Positions 33,115 to 42,039 of a stretch of 64,000 nt of DNA are shown in pieces. Each line of letters begins with the position of its first letter. The first letter of the stretch is position 1. A program made the position numbers and the translations under genes. This DNA is from Streptomyces prunicolor NBRC 13075 (GTDB taxonomy: Bacteria; Actinomycetota; Actinomycetes; Streptomycetales; Streptomycetaceae), in assembly GCF_000367365.1 (NCBI RefSeq), contig NZ_BARF01000042.1, forward strand, positions 159,207 through 223,206, written 5' to 3'. The notes under the pieces were generated by a model. It made no database searches. It worked only from the letters and a program-made list of their open reading frames with translations, and had not been told where the DNA came from.

Positions 33115-34769
33115 CCCCGCCGAAGACGGCGAAAACCCGTAAGGGGAGCGTGACGCGGCTCGGTCTCATGGCCCTGCCCGTCGCGTTCTTCGCGGTGTTC
33201 TTCGCCTACCCCGTCGCCGCGATCGTCGCGCGCGGTCTCAAGGTCGACGGCGCCTGGCAGTTGGGGCGCATCGGTGACGTACTCGCGCAGTCCGACATTC
33301 GACACGTCCTCTGGTTCACCACCTGGCAGGCGCTCGCGTCCACCGCGCTCACGCTGCTGATCGCGCTCCCCGGCGCGTATGTCTTCGCGCGCTTCGACTT
33401 CCCGGGCCGACACGTCCTGCGGGCCGTCGTGACGGTCCCGTTCGTGCTGCCGACGGTCGTCGTCGGAACGGCGTTCCTCGCGCTCGTCGGCCGGGGCGGA
33501 CTCCTCGACGACCTGTGGGGCGTACGGCTGGACACCACCGTGTGGGCCATCCTGCTCGCGCACGTCTTCTTCAACTACGCGGTCGTCGTACGGACGGTGG
33601 GCGGCCTCTGGGCACAGCTCGACCCGCGTCAGGAGGAGGCCGCGCGGATGCTCGGCGCCTCCCGGTTCCGGGCCTGGCGGAAGGTGACGCTGCCCGCGCT
33701 CGGGCCCGCCGTGGCCGCCGCCGCGCTGATGGTCTTCCTCTTCACCTTCACGTCCTTCGGCGTGGTCCAGATCCTCGGTGGCCCGACCTTCTCGACCCTC
33801 GAAGTGGAGATCTACCGCCAGACGTCAGAGGTCTTCGACCTCTCCACGGCGGCCGTGCTCACGATCGTCCAGTTCGTCGCGGTCGGCGCGATCCTCGCCG
33901 TCCACGCCTGGACGGTACGGCGACGGGAGAGCGCCCTACGGCTCGTGGACCCGTCGGTGACCGCACGGCGCCCGCGCGGGGCCGGCCAGTGGGCATTGCT
34001 GGCCGGTGTCCTCGGCTCCGTCCTCGTGCTGCTTGTGCTGCCGCTCGCCGTGCTGGTCCAACGGTCGCTCGACACAGCGGACTTCGGCTACTACCGGGCG
34101 CTGACCCACGACGACGGCGGCACCTTCCTGGTTCCGCCGATCGCCGCGATCGGCAACTCGCTGGAGTACGCCGTCGCCGCCACCGCCATCGCCGTGGTGA
34201 TCGGCGGTCTCGCCGCCGCGGCCCTCACCCGGCGCGACGCCGGGCGGCTGGTACGGGGGTTCGACGCGCTGCTGATGCTGCCGCTCGGGGTGTCGGCGGT
34301 GACGGTCGGCTTCGGGTTCCTGATCTCGCTCGACAAACCCCCGGTGGATCTGCGGAGTTCATGGATCCTGGTGCCGCTCGCACAGGCGCTGGTCGGCGTC
34401 CCCTTCGTCGTACGGACGATGCTGCCCGTGCTGCGGGCGGTGGACGGGCGGCTGCGGGAAGCGGCGGCCGTGCTCGGGGCGTCGCCGTGGCGGGTGTGGC
34501 GCGAGGTCGATCTGCCGCTCGTACGGCGGGCGTTGCTGATCGCCGCCGGGTTCGCGTTCGCGGTGTCGCTGGGGGAGTTCGGGGCGACCGTGTTCATCGC
34601 GCGGCCCGACAACCCGACGCTGCCGGTCGCGGTGGCCCGGCTGCTGTCCCGGCCCGGTGATCTCAACTACGGCCAGGCGATGGCCCTTTCGACGATTCTG
34701 ATGGTGGTGTGCGCGGTGGCCCTGCTGGTCCTTGAGCGGCTGCGCACCGACCGGACGGGGGAGTTCTAG
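33090..34769 (+). CDS. thiP: Thiamine ABC transporter permease ThiP (fused halves)
   Basis: About 559 residues with around 12 membrane segments in two homologous halves, each with the binding-protein-dependent EAA loop: EEAARMLGASRFRAWRKVTLPAL near 185-210 and REAAAVLGASPWRVWREVDLPL near 460-485. This fused layout matches ThiP. The GTG at 33090 overlaps thiB by 25 nt; a second GTG at 33150 also lies before the first membrane segment and is possible. It forms the membrane pore with ThiB and ThiQ. Confidence 0.92.
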   Translation: MDLARTEVAPPKTAKTRKGSVTRLGLMALPVAFFAVFFAYPVAAIVARGLKVDGAWQLGRIGDVLAQSDIRHVLWFTTWQALASTALTLLIALPGAYVFARFDFPGRHVLRAVVTVPFVLPTVVVGTAFLALVGRGGLLDDLWGVRLDTTVWAILLAHVFFNYAVVVRTVGGLWAQLDPRQEEAARMLGASRFRAWRKVTLPALGPAVAAAALMVFLFTFTSFGVVQILGGPTFSTLEVEIYRQTSEVFDLSTAAVLTIVQFVAVGAILAVHAWTVRRRESALRLVDPSVTARRPRGAGQWALLAGVLGSVLVLLVLPLAVLVQRSLDTADFGYYRALTHDDGGTFLVPPIAAIGNSLEYAVAATAIAVVIGGLAAAALTRRDAGRLVRGFDALLMLPLGVSAVTVGFGFLISLDKPPVDLRSSWILVPLAQALVGVPFVVRTMLPVLRAVDGRLREAAAVLGASPWRVWREVDLPLVRRALLIAAGFAFAVSLGEFGATVFIARPDNPTLPVAVARLLSRPGDLNYGQAMALSTILMVVCAVALLVLERLRTDRTGEF

Positions 34770-34853
34770 ATGCCGCAGAACATGCCGCAGAACATGCCGC
34801 AGAACACGCCGCAGAACACGCCGCCGAGCGAGCCGCCGAGCGAGCCGCAGAAC
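34770..34853 (+). repeat. 12-bp tandem repeat at the thiQ start
   Basis: Seven 12-nt units of the type ATGCCGCAGAAC, perfect in the first three and drifting afterwards, encode a Pro/Gln/Asn-rich leader. Copy-number change would keep the frame and each early unit supplies a start codon. Confidence 0.92.
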
Positions 34854-35882
34854 AGGCCGCTGCTGAGCCTTGAGGGCGCGACCGTACGGTTCGGCGGGCG
34901 CCCGGTGTTGGACGCCGTCGACCTCGCCGTCGTAGAGCACGAGATCGTGTGTGTGCTCGGCCCCAGCGGCAGCGGCAAGTCCACGCTGCTGCGGGCGGTC
35001 GCCGGGCTCCAACCCCTCGAGTCCGGGCGGGTGTTGCTCGACAGCCGGGACCAGTCGGGGGTGCCCGCGCACAAGCGTGGGGTGGGTCTGATGTTCCAGG
35101 ACCATCAGCTGTTCCCGCAGCGGGACGTGGCCGGCAACGTCGCCTTCGGGCTGCGGATGCACGGGGCGTCCAGGCAGCAACAGGACGCCCGGGTGGGCGA
35201 GTTGCTCGACCTCGTCGGAATGCCGGGTGCCGCCCGCCGTGCGGTGGCCGGGCTGTCCGGCGGTGAGCAGCAGCGCGTGGCACTCGCCCGTGCCCTCGCA
35301 CCCCGCCCCCGTCTCCTCATGCTCGACGAACCGCTGGGCCAGCTCGACCGGTCACTGCGGGAGCGGCTGGTCGTCGAACTCCGGGAATTGTTCGGTGTGT
35401 TGGGCACGACCGTGCTCGCGGTCACGCACGACCAGGGCGAGGCGTTCGCGCTGGCCGACCGGGTCGTGGTGATGCGGGACGGGCGGATCGCCCAGTCCGG
35501 TACGCCACTTGAGGTCTGGCAGCACCCCGCCGACGAGTTCGTGGCCCGCTTCCTGGGCTTCGACAACGTGGTCGGGGCGACGATCGCCGGAGAGGCCGCC
35601 GACACCCCCTGGGGCAAGCTGCCGGTCCCGGAGGACGCCCCTCAGGGCACCCGCACACTCCTCGTACGCCCCGCAGGCGTACGCCTGTTGCCCGCCGACG
35701 AGGGCCTGCGCTGCACGGTCGCCGCCCGCACCTTCAAGGGCACCCATGTCGCCGTACAGCTCCAACCGGAGGACGCGCCACGGCTGGACGCGGCCTGCGC
35801 GCTGCGGGAGGCGCCGGAGGTCGGGAGCGTGGTCGGGGTGGACTTCGACGCGGCCGAGATCGTCGTACTCGGCGACGCCTGA
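34770..35882 (+). CDS. thiQ: Thiamine ABC transporter ATPase ThiQ with N-terminal repeats
   Basis: 370 residues. An ABC ATPase with Walker A GPSGSGKS (64-71), signature LSGGEQQRVALARAL, Walker B LLMLDEPLGQLD and the switch His (VTHDQGEA). A C-terminal regulatory OB-like domain starts near 270. The first 28 residues are seven tetrapeptide repeats (MPQN, TPQN, TPPS, EPPS type) from a 12-bp tandem repeat; three successive units carry ATG. The first ATG at 34770 follows the thiP stop directly and has a GGGGAG site 7 nt upstream. Confidence 0.92.
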   Translation: MPQNMPQNMPQNTPQNTPPSEPPSEPQNRPLLSLEGATVRFGGRPVLDAVDLAVVEHEIVCVLGPSGSGKSTLLRAVAGLQPLESGRVLLDSRDQSGVPAHKRGVGLMFQDHQLFPQRDVAGNVAFGLRMHGASRQQQDARVGELLDLVGMPGAARRAVAGLSGGEQQRVALARALAPRPRLLMLDEPLGQLDRSLRERLVVELRELFGVLGTTVLAVTHDQGEAFALADRVVVMRDGRIAQSGTPLEVWQHPADEFVARFLGFDNVVGATIAGEAADTPWGKLPVPEDAPQGTRTLLVRPAGVRLLPADEGLRCTVAARTFKGTHVAVQLQPEDAPRLDAACALREAPEVGSVVGVDFDAAEIVVLGDA

Positions 35883-35892
35883 CGGACATGCG

Positions 35893-35925
35893 TGTGGCCC
35901 GTCCCCACGAACCGGACGGGCCACA
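35893..35925 (+). terminator. Hairpin terminator between thiQ and the surface-protein gene
   Basis: A perfect 12-bp stem (35893-35904 with 35914-35925) and 9-nt loop between convergent genes. It probably serves both strands. Confidence 0.85.
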
Positions 35926-35943
35926 ACAGCAACAGCGGGTGGA

Positions 35944-36627
35944 TCAGCGGCCGTTGGCCGCGCCGCGGCGACGCATGCCGAAGTAGACGGCTCCGCCGCC
36001 CACGACGACGAGGGCGCCCGCGATACCGGCGATCATGCCGGTGTTGGAGTTGGCACCGGTCTCGGCGAGGTTCGAGGAACCGGCCGCCGGGGACGGCGCG
36101 TTGTCGGTCGTCGTCGCGGGAGCGGTGCTGCTGCTCTCCGTGGCCGACGGGGTCGGGGTGTCGGACTCGGCCGGAGGTGTGGCGGAGTCCGAGGGGGCCG
36201 GCGAGGTCTCGCTCGGGGTCGGGCTGGGCGACTCCGTCTCGCAGGCCTTGGACGGGGTGGTCAGGCTCGGCGTGATGTCCTCGTCGACCTTGTTGCTGGC
36301 CTTCACGTGGACGCGGTACGTGGCGTTCGGCTGCCAGTTCTCGGCGAAGGTGACGATTTCGCCCTTGGCCGAGCCCTTGACGGTCTGCGCCTCGCCGATC
36401 TGCTTGGCGTCGGAACCGTTGTTCTCCAGGAACACCGTGATGGTGGCCTCGGTGGCCGAGGCGTCCTTGTCGGTCACGGTGATGACACCGTTGCTGCCGT
36501 CACAGGTGGCTTCGGCGGAGAACTCGCTGATGTTGCAGGCGAGCGCGTTGCCCGCGAATCCCAGTGCGAGTGCGGCCGAGGCGGACGCGACACCGAGGAT
36601 GCGTACGGAACGTCGAGATATGGACAC
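35944..36627 (-). CDS. LAETG sortase-anchored surface protein
   Basis: 227 residues. Signal peptide 1-30 (ALALGFAGNALA), a beta-rich domain of about 100 residues with Cys31, Cys42 and Cys129, a Ser/Thr/Pro-rich wall-spanning stalk (130-180), and a C-terminal sorting signal: LAETG at 187-191, membrane segment near 198-216 and the basic tail MRRRGAANGR. LAxTG is the motif preferred by actinobacterial class E sortases, so it is probably linked to peptidoglycan by a housekeeping SrtE not in this window. A near-consensus promoter lies about 95-120 nt upstream. Its ligand or role is unknown. Confidence 0.85.
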   Translation of the reverse strand: MSISRRSVRILGVASASAALALGFAGNALACNISEFSAEATCDGSNGVITVTDKDASATEATITVFLENNGSDAKQIGEAQTVKGSAKGEIVTFAENWQPNATYRVHVKASNKVDEDITPSLTTPSKACETESPSPTPSETSPAPSDSATPPAESDTPTPSATESSSTAPATTTDNAPSPAAGSSNLAETGANSNTGMIAGIAGALVVVGGGAVYFGMRRRGAANGR

Positions 36628-36721
36628 GTTTGCCCTTCACGGGATGTGCAACTGCGGGGGGTTTAGGGGGAGATGGAGCGGCAATGAGGTGAGGCACCAC
36701 TACCCCCAGGAGTCTCACTGG

Positions 36722-36749
36722 TCTATAAGTGCTGCGTAAGCAGTGTCAA
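36722..36749 (-). promoter_or_regulatory. Near-consensus sigma-70-type promoter of the LAETG gene
   Basis: On the minus strand TTGACA (36749-36744) and TATAGA (36727-36722) are separated by 16 nt. The spacer contains an inverted repeat (CTGC-TTAC-GCAG). The transcript leader would be about 88 nt. Such a good match to the consensus is uncommon in Streptomyces and suggests strong vegetative expression. Confidence 0.75.
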
Positions 36750-36787
36750 TGCATATGCGGTGTACAGCAGTTGCCTTTACCTGCACT

Positions 36788-37909
36788 TTAATCTGCGAGA
36801 CGTTTCAGTGCCTCCGGAGCCTCCTCGATCCGGTCAACGAGGGCGATACGGGCCTCCATTGGCCGTTCCCGGGCAAGTGCACGCAGCAGGGGCCACGTCG
36901 GCAGCCGCTCCGTCCAGTGCTCCCGGTCCACGAGCACCATCGGCGTGGGCTCGCCGCGCGACTCGTAGTAGTTCGGGGTCGCGTTGTCGAAGATCTCCTG
37001 TACGGTCCCGGCCGCGCCCGGCAGGAACACCACACCCGCGTTCGAGCGGGCCAACAGGCCGTCCTCGCGGGTGGCGTTGGCGAAGTACTTGGCGATGTGC
37101 GACGCGAAGGCGTTCGGCGGCTCATGGCCGTAGAACCAGGTCGGGATGCCGATCGAGTGGTTGCCCTTCGGCCAGCGGGTGCGGACCTCGAAGGCGCGCA
37201 CCGCCCAGTCGGTGATGGAGGGGCTGAACGACGGTGATCCGGCGAGGAGTTCGCACGCCTCCTCCAGCATGGCGTCCTCGTACGGCGCCGCGTACGCGCC
37301 CAGGTTGGCCGCCTCCATCGCACCGGGGCCGCCGCCGGTCGCCACCGTGAACCCGGCGCGGCTCAGCTCCCGGCCCAGACGCGCGGCACCGCCGTAGGCC
37401 GCCGTCCCGCGTGCCATCGCGTGGCCGCCCATGACGCCCACCACCCGTGCGCCGCGCAGGAGTTCGTCGAGGGCGTCGGAGATGGAGTCGTCGTGGACGG
37501 CGCGCAGCATCGACGCGTATATGTCGCCGTCGGCCTTGGTCCGCTGGAACCAGGCGTACGCGAGCGCGTCCGGTGTCTGCTCGTACCCCTTGTCGAGCGC
37601 GGCGAACAGCTCGTCCGGCGTGTAGAGACGGCCGCGGTAGGGGTTGAAGGGGAGGTGCGGGACGGGCGGGAAGACCAGGGCGCCGTCGCCCCGGATCTTC
37701 GCCGCCGCCTCGTCTCGCATCGGGCAGCCGAGGAAGACGGCGCCCGAGGTGTCCGTGGTGAGCAACTCCCGCGTACGGTCCGTCAGATCGACGCCCTGGA
37801 CGCGGTGTCCGGCGAGGGTGCCGCGGGACGAGACGGTCGCGTCGAAGTCCTCGACCGTCTCGATCTCGCGTTCGTCGTGGTGGGCCGCATGGGCCGGGCT
37901 CGTCTGCAC
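36788..37909 (-). CDS. LOG-family (lysine decarboxylase-like) protein
   Basis: 373 residues. The C-terminal half has the Rossmann-fold LOG motifs GGGPGAMEAAN and PGAAGTVQEIFD (the PGGxGTxxE motif as PGAAGTVQE). An N-terminal extension of about 130 residues is not seen in short LOGs and resembles the longer LOG/PpnN-type nucleosidases. Likely activity is nucleotide or cytokinin-riboside-phosphate hydrolysis; the substrate is uncertain. GTG 37909 is chosen; a TAGCAT box lies 6 nt upstream, suggesting a leaderless message. Confidence 0.82.
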   Translation of the reverse strand: MQTSPAHAAHHDEREIETVEDFDATVSSRGTLAGHRVQGVDLTDRTRELLTTDTSGAVFLGCPMRDEAAAKIRGDGALVFPPVPHLPFNPYRGRLYTPDELFAALDKGYEQTPDALAYAWFQRTKADGDIYASMLRAVHDDSISDALDELLRGARVVGVMGGHAMARGTAAYGGAARLGRELSRAGFTVATGGGPGAMEAANLGAYAAPYEDAMLEEACELLAGSPSFSPSITDWAVRAFEVRTRWPKGNHSIGIPTWFYGHEPPNAFASHIAKYFANATREDGLLARSNAGVVFLPGAAGTVQEIFDNATPNYYESRGEPTPMVLVDREHWTERLPTWPLLRALARERPMEARIALVDRIEEAPEALKRLAD

Positions 37910-37934
37910 GCGCCCATGCTAGGCATCCAACTGC

Positions 37935-38342
37935 TCAGCCCTGGACGGCCGCCGGGTCCATCCAGACGATCTCCCAGGAGTGGCCGTCGAGGTCGTCGAA
38001 GGAACGGCCGTACATGAAGCCCTGGTCCTGGACGTCGTCGTTGGCGGTGCCGCCGGCCGCGACCGCCTTGTTGATCATTTCGTCGACCTTCTCACGGCTC
38101 TCGGCGCTCAGACACAGCAGCACCTCGCTGCTCTTCGTCGAGTCCACGATCTCCTTCTTCGTGAAGTCGCTGTAGCGCTGCTTGTTGAGGAGCATCGCGA
38201 TGATCGTGTCGCTGATCACGACGCAGGTGTTGTCGGGGGAGCTGAACTGGGAATTGATCGAGTAGCCGAGCTCGGTGAAGAACTTCTCCGACGCTGCGAC
38301 GTCGTTCACGGCCAGGTTCACGAAGATCATCTGCTGGTACAT
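37935..38342 (-). CDS. VOC-superfamily (glyoxalase/bleomycin resistance-like) protein
   Basis: 135 residues with two beta-alpha-beta-beta-beta modules: MIFVNLAVNDVAASEKFFTELGY and a C-terminal DLDGHSWEIVWMDP. The start has a GGAGAGG site. The usual metal-binding His/Glu set is partly present (His and Glu in GHSWEI). Stand-alone VOC proteins act in antibiotic binding, isomerisation or dioxygenation, and the role cannot be set. It is 25 nt upstream of the LOG gene on the same strand. Confidence 0.85.
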   Translation of the reverse strand: MYQQMIFVNLAVNDVAASEKFFTELGYSINSQFSSPDNTCVVISDTIIAMLLNKQRYSDFTKKEIVDSTKSSEVLLCLSAESREKVDEMINKAVAAGGTANDDVQDQGFMYGRSFDDLDGHSWEIVWMDPAAVQG

Positions 38343-38406
38343 GCTGGGGCCTCTCCCATCGGGCGTAAGTGCTATTCGGTGGGTAGACCGGCGGCCGACA
38401 GAAAAC

Positions 38407-39735
38407 TCATCGGCCGGCCAGCGGCAGAGCCGCCAGCTCGGCCACGACCAGGGTCAGCGGGAGGAACAGGGCGAGCAGCGCGCCCGCGCGCAGGGCCGCC
38501 GCGCTGCGCAGCATGGCGGCGGGGGCGCCCAGGCGGAGCAGCGCGGCCGTGGTGTCGGCGCGGGCGTGCTTGGCCTCCAGCGCGGCGGTGAGCAGGGTCG
38601 CCACCGTGCAGCCGGTCACCACCAGCCCGCCCAGCGTGGTCAGCGGGCCGAAGGCCGGGGCGTCCGCGTCGTAGAGCGCCGTCATCGCGAAGCCGCCGGA
38701 CGCCACCGCGCACACCACGCCCAGCGGGCGTCCGATGCGCGTCGCCTCCTCCATCAGCACCCGTCCGGCCAGCAGCCGCAGCGCGCCCGGGCCGACCGAC
38801 TGGAGCAACCGCCCGCACAAGTGCGTGAGTCCGGGCCCGGCCAGCGCCAGCCCGATCGCGGTGAGCACCCAGCCGACCAGGACGCTCGCGGGCCCGTCCG
38901 CGAGCCCGCCGGGCAGCGACAGCCCGTCGCCGTCCTTCACCCGGCTCGCGTACGCCTCCACGGCGAGCCCGGCCGCCAGCACCGCGACGCCCCAGGGGAG
39001 CCCGCGCGGGGCCTCACGGGGCGCGGCGGGGCGTGAGGGGTCCGGGTCGGGGGCCGGTGCGGGCTCACTCGTGGGCTCGTCCTCCGTCGCGCTACGACGG
39101 TCACAGCCGCGCAGGCGCGCGCCGAAGCGGCCGTACGTCCCGAAGGTCTCGCGGGACCCCGGGCGGCCCTGCGCACCGAAGCGGCCGTACGACCGTGCCG
39201 GGCCCTTCTCGGAGGCGGGGCGGAGGTCGCGGGGGCGTAGGACGAGGGCCACCGCGACGGAGGCGATGACCGGGACGAAGGAGAGGAGGGTCAACGCGGC
39301 CGGGAGGGGGAGGGGTTGGTCCGAGGCCAGGAACTCCGCCGCCGCTCCGTCGAAGGGCATGCCCGTGAGGTCGCCGCGGAGGTGGAGGAAGAAGAGCAGG
39401 GCCAGCATGGAGCCGAGGGTGCAGGCGAGGGCTGTCGTCGTCGCCGAGATCGCCATCAGGCGGCCCGGGCCGAGGCCGATCGCGGAGAGGCCGGGGCGGG
39501 GTTTCGTCGCCGGGTCGGTGCGGGCGACCGCCACCGCGAAGTAGACCGTGGCGGCCAGCGGGGTCGCGCACCAGGCGAGGCGGAGGGCCGCGGCGGCGGG
39601 GGAGTCGGGGTGGCCGATCGCGTAGCCGAGGGTGCAGAGGAGGAGGAAGCCCGTGCCCGCCGAGGCCACCGCGACCAGCAGGCGGCGCAGTTGGACGGCG
39701 GGGTGCGAGCCGCGGGTCAGACGGAGAGCGAGCAC
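38407..39735 (-). CDS. ABC transporter permease, exporter type
   Basis: About 442 residues with roughly eight membrane segments, a long Arg/Pro-rich cytoplasmic loop in the middle (about 175-235, with YGRFGA twice) and a C-terminal block of four helices resembling FtsX/MacB-like permeases. The GTG at 39735 overlaps the ATPase gene by 19 nt, so the two form a transporter pair. No substrate clue. It is last in the unit; the region to 38343 is short and featureless. Confidence 0.75.
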   Translation of the reverse strand: MLALRLTRGSHPAVQLRRLLVAVASAGTGFLLLCTLGYAIGHPDSPAAAALRLAWCATPLAATVYFAVAVARTDPATKPRPGLSAIGLGPGRLMAISATTTALACTLGSMLALLFFLHLRGDLTGMPFDGAAAEFLASDQPLPLPAALTLLSFVPVIASVAVALVLRPRDLRPASEKGPARSYGRFGAQGRPGSRETFGTYGRFGARLRGCDRRSATEDEPTSEPAPAPDPDPSRPAAPREAPRGLPWGVAVLAAGLAVEAYASRVKDGDGLSLPGGLADGPASVLVGWVLTAIGLALAGPGLTHLCGRLLQSVGPGALRLLAGRVLMEEATRIGRPLGVVCAVASGGFAMTALYDADAPAFGPLTTLGGLVVTGCTVATLLTAALEAKHARADTTAALLRLGAPAAMLRSAAALRAGALLALFLPLTLVVAELAALPLAGR

Positions 39736-40457
39736 GCGGCCCGGCCCTCCGACTCGGCGACCGGGGGGAGGTGAACCGTGTTCACACGGCGTCCGTCCAG
39801 GAGCGACACCGTCCGGTCCGCGAGGGCCGCGGTCTCCGTCTCGTGGGTCGCGAGGACGACCGTGATGCCGTGCGAGCGGGCGGCCGTCGTGAGGGTGCGC
39901 AGGACCTGGGCGCGGTCCGCGCGGTGCAGCGGGGCGGTCGGCTCGTCGGCGAACAGGACCGTGGGCGCCGGGGCCAGCGCGCGGGCGATGGAGACGCGCT
40001 GGCGTTCCGCCTGGCGCAGTTCGTGCGGGCGTTTGCGGGCGTGCTCGCCGATGTCGAGGCGGTCCAGCCACTCCAGGGCGGCGGTCTTGGCACGGCGGCG
40101 GCTGGTGCCGCGCAGCATCAGGGGGAGGGCCGCGTTCTCCCAGACGTTCAGCTCCGGGACGAGTACGGGCGCCGGGTCGATCCAGCCGAAGCGGTCGCGG
40201 CGCAGCCGTTCCCGGGTGAGCGGGCCCATGGTGTGCACGGGCACGCTGTTGAACCAGACCTCGCCGCGGCTCGGGCGCTCCAGGCCGGAGAGGCAGCGCA
40301 GCAGGGTCGTCTTGCCGCTGCCGCGCGGGCCGGTGACGGCGAGGATCTCGCCCTCCCGGACGCCGAGCGAGACACTGCCGAGCCCGGGCGTGCCGTCGTT
40401 GTGCTGGAAGTGCAGGGCGCGTGCCCAGAGCACGTCGTTGTCCGGCGGGGCCACCAT
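39717..40457 (-). CDS. ABC transporter ATPase with degenerate signature motif
   Basis: 246 residues. Walker A is GPRGSGKTT, Walker B TVLFADEPTAPL, and the H-loop is ATHETETA. The signature LSGGQ is replaced by a stretch reading HELRQAERQRVSIARAL, so the LSGGQ serine and glycines that contact ATP are lost. Activity could depend on an asymmetric partner or be reduced. It overlaps the permease gene and resembles LolD/MacB-type exporters. ATG 40457. Confidence 0.85.
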   Translation of the reverse strand: MVAPPDNDVLWARALHFQHNDGTPGLGSVSLGVREGEILAVTGPRGSGKTTLLRCLSGLERPSRGEVWFNSVPVHTMGPLTRERLRRDRFGWIDPAPVLVPELNVWENAALPLMLRGTSRRRAKTAALEWLDRLDIGEHARKRPHELRQAERQRVSIARALAPAPTVLFADEPTAPLHRADRAQVLRTLTTAARSHGITVVLATHETETAALADRTVSLLDGRRVNTVHLPPVAESEGRAACSLSV

Positions 40458-40577
40458 GGGCGTACACCTCGTTCTGATCCGTTTTCCCGTATCGCATCCC
40501 CCGTCCGGGGGAACGAAGGCAGGGCCGATCGGTCACTGGCACGCTAAGGAGGGGGCGATGTGAGCCCGGACAGCACA

Positions 40578-40623
40578 CGGCCCCGGGCCGCCGTTTCTCA
40601 CTCGAACGGCGGCGCCGGGGCCG
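40578..40623 (-). terminator. Long hairpin terminator after the aminotransferase gene
   Basis: An approximately 18-bp stem with one bulged base (40578-40595 with 40605-40623) and a 9-nt loop. It follows the 3' end of the minus-strand aminotransferase gene. Confidence 0.85.
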
Positions 40624-40659
40624 GTGTTGATCATCCAGAAGGAAGATCCCTCTGAACGA

Positions 40660-42039
40660 TCAGAGCTTTGTCCAGGCCTCCGTGAGGACCTGGCGGACGA
40701 TGCCCTCGATCTCGTCGAAGGTCGACTGGTCGGAGATCAGCGGCGGCGACAGCTGGATGACCGGGTCACCGCGGTCGTCGGCGCGGCAGTAGAGGCCGTA
40801 CTCGAAGAGCTTCTTGGAGACGAAGCCGTAGAGCACGCGCTCCGACTCCTCGTCCGTGAAGGTCTCCTTGGTGGCCTTGTCCTTGACGAGCTCGATGCCG
40901 TAGAAGAAGCCGTTGCCGCGGACGTCGCCGACGATCGGGAGGTCGTGCAGCTTCTGGAGGGTCTGGAGGAAGTTGGCCTCGTTGTCGAGGACGTGCTGGT
41001 TGAGGCCCTCGCGCTCGAAGATGTCGAGGTTGGCGAGGCCGACCGCCGCGGAGACCGGGTGGCCGCCGAAGGTGTAGCCGTGCAGGAAGGTGTTGTCGCC
41101 CTTGTAGAACGGCTCGGCCAGGCGGTCGGAGATGATGCAGGCGCCGATCGGGGAGTAGCCCGAGGTCATGCCCTTGGCGCAGGTGATCATGTCCGGGACG
41201 TAGCCGAACTTGTCGCAGCCGAACATCGTGCCCAGGCGGCCGAAGGCGCAGATGACCTCGTCGGAGACCAGGAGCACGTCGTACTGGTCGCAGATCTCGC
41301 GCACGCGCTGGAAGTAGCCGGGCGGCGGCGGGAAGCAGCCGCCGGCGTTCTGCACCGGCTCCAGGAAGACCGCGGCGACGGTCTCCGGGCCCTCGAAGAG
41401 GATCTCCTGCTCGATCTGGTCGGCGGCCCAGCGGCCGTAGGCCTCCGGGTCGTCGCCGAAGAGCGGGGCGCGGTAGATGTTCGTGTTCGGGACCTTGTGC
41501 GCGCCGGGGACGAGCGGCTCGAACGGGGCCTTCAGGGCCGGGAGTCCGGTGATGGACAGGGCGCCCTGCGGGGTGCCGTGGTAGGCGACCGCGCGGGAGA
41601 TGACCTTGTACTTGGTGTGCTTGCCCTGGAGCTTGAAGTACTGCTTGGCGAGCTTCCAGGCGGTCTCGACGGCCTCGCCGCCGCCGGTGGTGAAGAAGAC
41701 CTTGTTCAGGTCGCCCGGCGCGTAGTGCGCGAGACGCTCCGCCAGCTCGATGGCCTTCGGGTGGGCGTACGACCAGATGGGGAAGAACGCCAGCTCCTGC
41801 GCCTGCTTGGCGGCGGTCTCGGCCAGCTCGGCGCGGCCGTGACCGGCCTGGACCACGAACAGACCCGCGAGACCGTCGAGGTAGCGCTTGCCCTTGTCGT
41901 CGTAGATGTAGGTGCCCTCGCCACGGACGATCGTGGGAACGGGCGCGTTCTCGTACGAGGACATGCGGGTGAAGTGCATCCACAGGTGGTCGTACGCGGT
42001 GCGGCTGAGGTCCTTGCTCACGGTTATCGGGTTCCCCAC
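40660..42039 (-). CDS. Class III PLP aminotransferase (polyamine/GABA type)
   Basis: 459 residues from GTG 42039; a GTG at 42021 would give 453. The fold-type I signature is complete: TTGGGEAVETAWKLAK, the active-site YHG segment, EPVQNAGGC, the DEVICAFGR aspartate, and PLP-Lys289 in TCAKGMTSGY. Sequence style matches putrescine/omega-amino-acid:pyruvate or 2-oxoglutarate aminotransferases. It is transcribed with the Lrp regulator (16-nt overlap) and faces an aminobutyraldehyde-type dehydrogenase, which supports diamine or beta/gamma-amino-acid catabolism. The exact amine donor is inferred. Confidence 0.9.
   Translation of the reverse strand: MGNPITVSKDLSRTAYDHLWMHFTRMSSYENAPVPTIVRGEGTYIYDDKGKRYLDGLAGLFVVQAGHGRAELAETAAKQAQELAFFPIWSYAHPKAIELAERLAHYAPGDLNKVFFTTGGGEAVETAWKLAKQYFKLQGKHTKYKVISRAVAYHGTPQGALSITGLPALKAPFEPLVPGAHKVPNTNIYRAPLFGDDPEAYGRWAADQIEQEILFEGPETVAAVFLEPVQNAGGCFPPPPGYFQRVREICDQYDVLLVSDEVICAFGRLGTMFGCDKFGYVPDMITCAKGMTSGYSPIGACIISDRLAEPFYKGDNTFLHGYTFGGHPVSAAVGLANLDIFEREGLNQHVLDNEANFLQTLQKLHDLPIVGDVRGNGFFYGIELVKDKATKETFTDEESERVLYGFVSKKLFEYGLYCRADDRGDPVIQLSPPLISDQSTFDEIEGIVRQVLTEAWTKL

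Noticed and set aside
33150..34769. ThiP starting at GTG 33150
   Set aside because: The purine-rich stretch is only 2 nt before that GTG, too close to act as its ribosome site; GTG 33090 is preferred though not proven.
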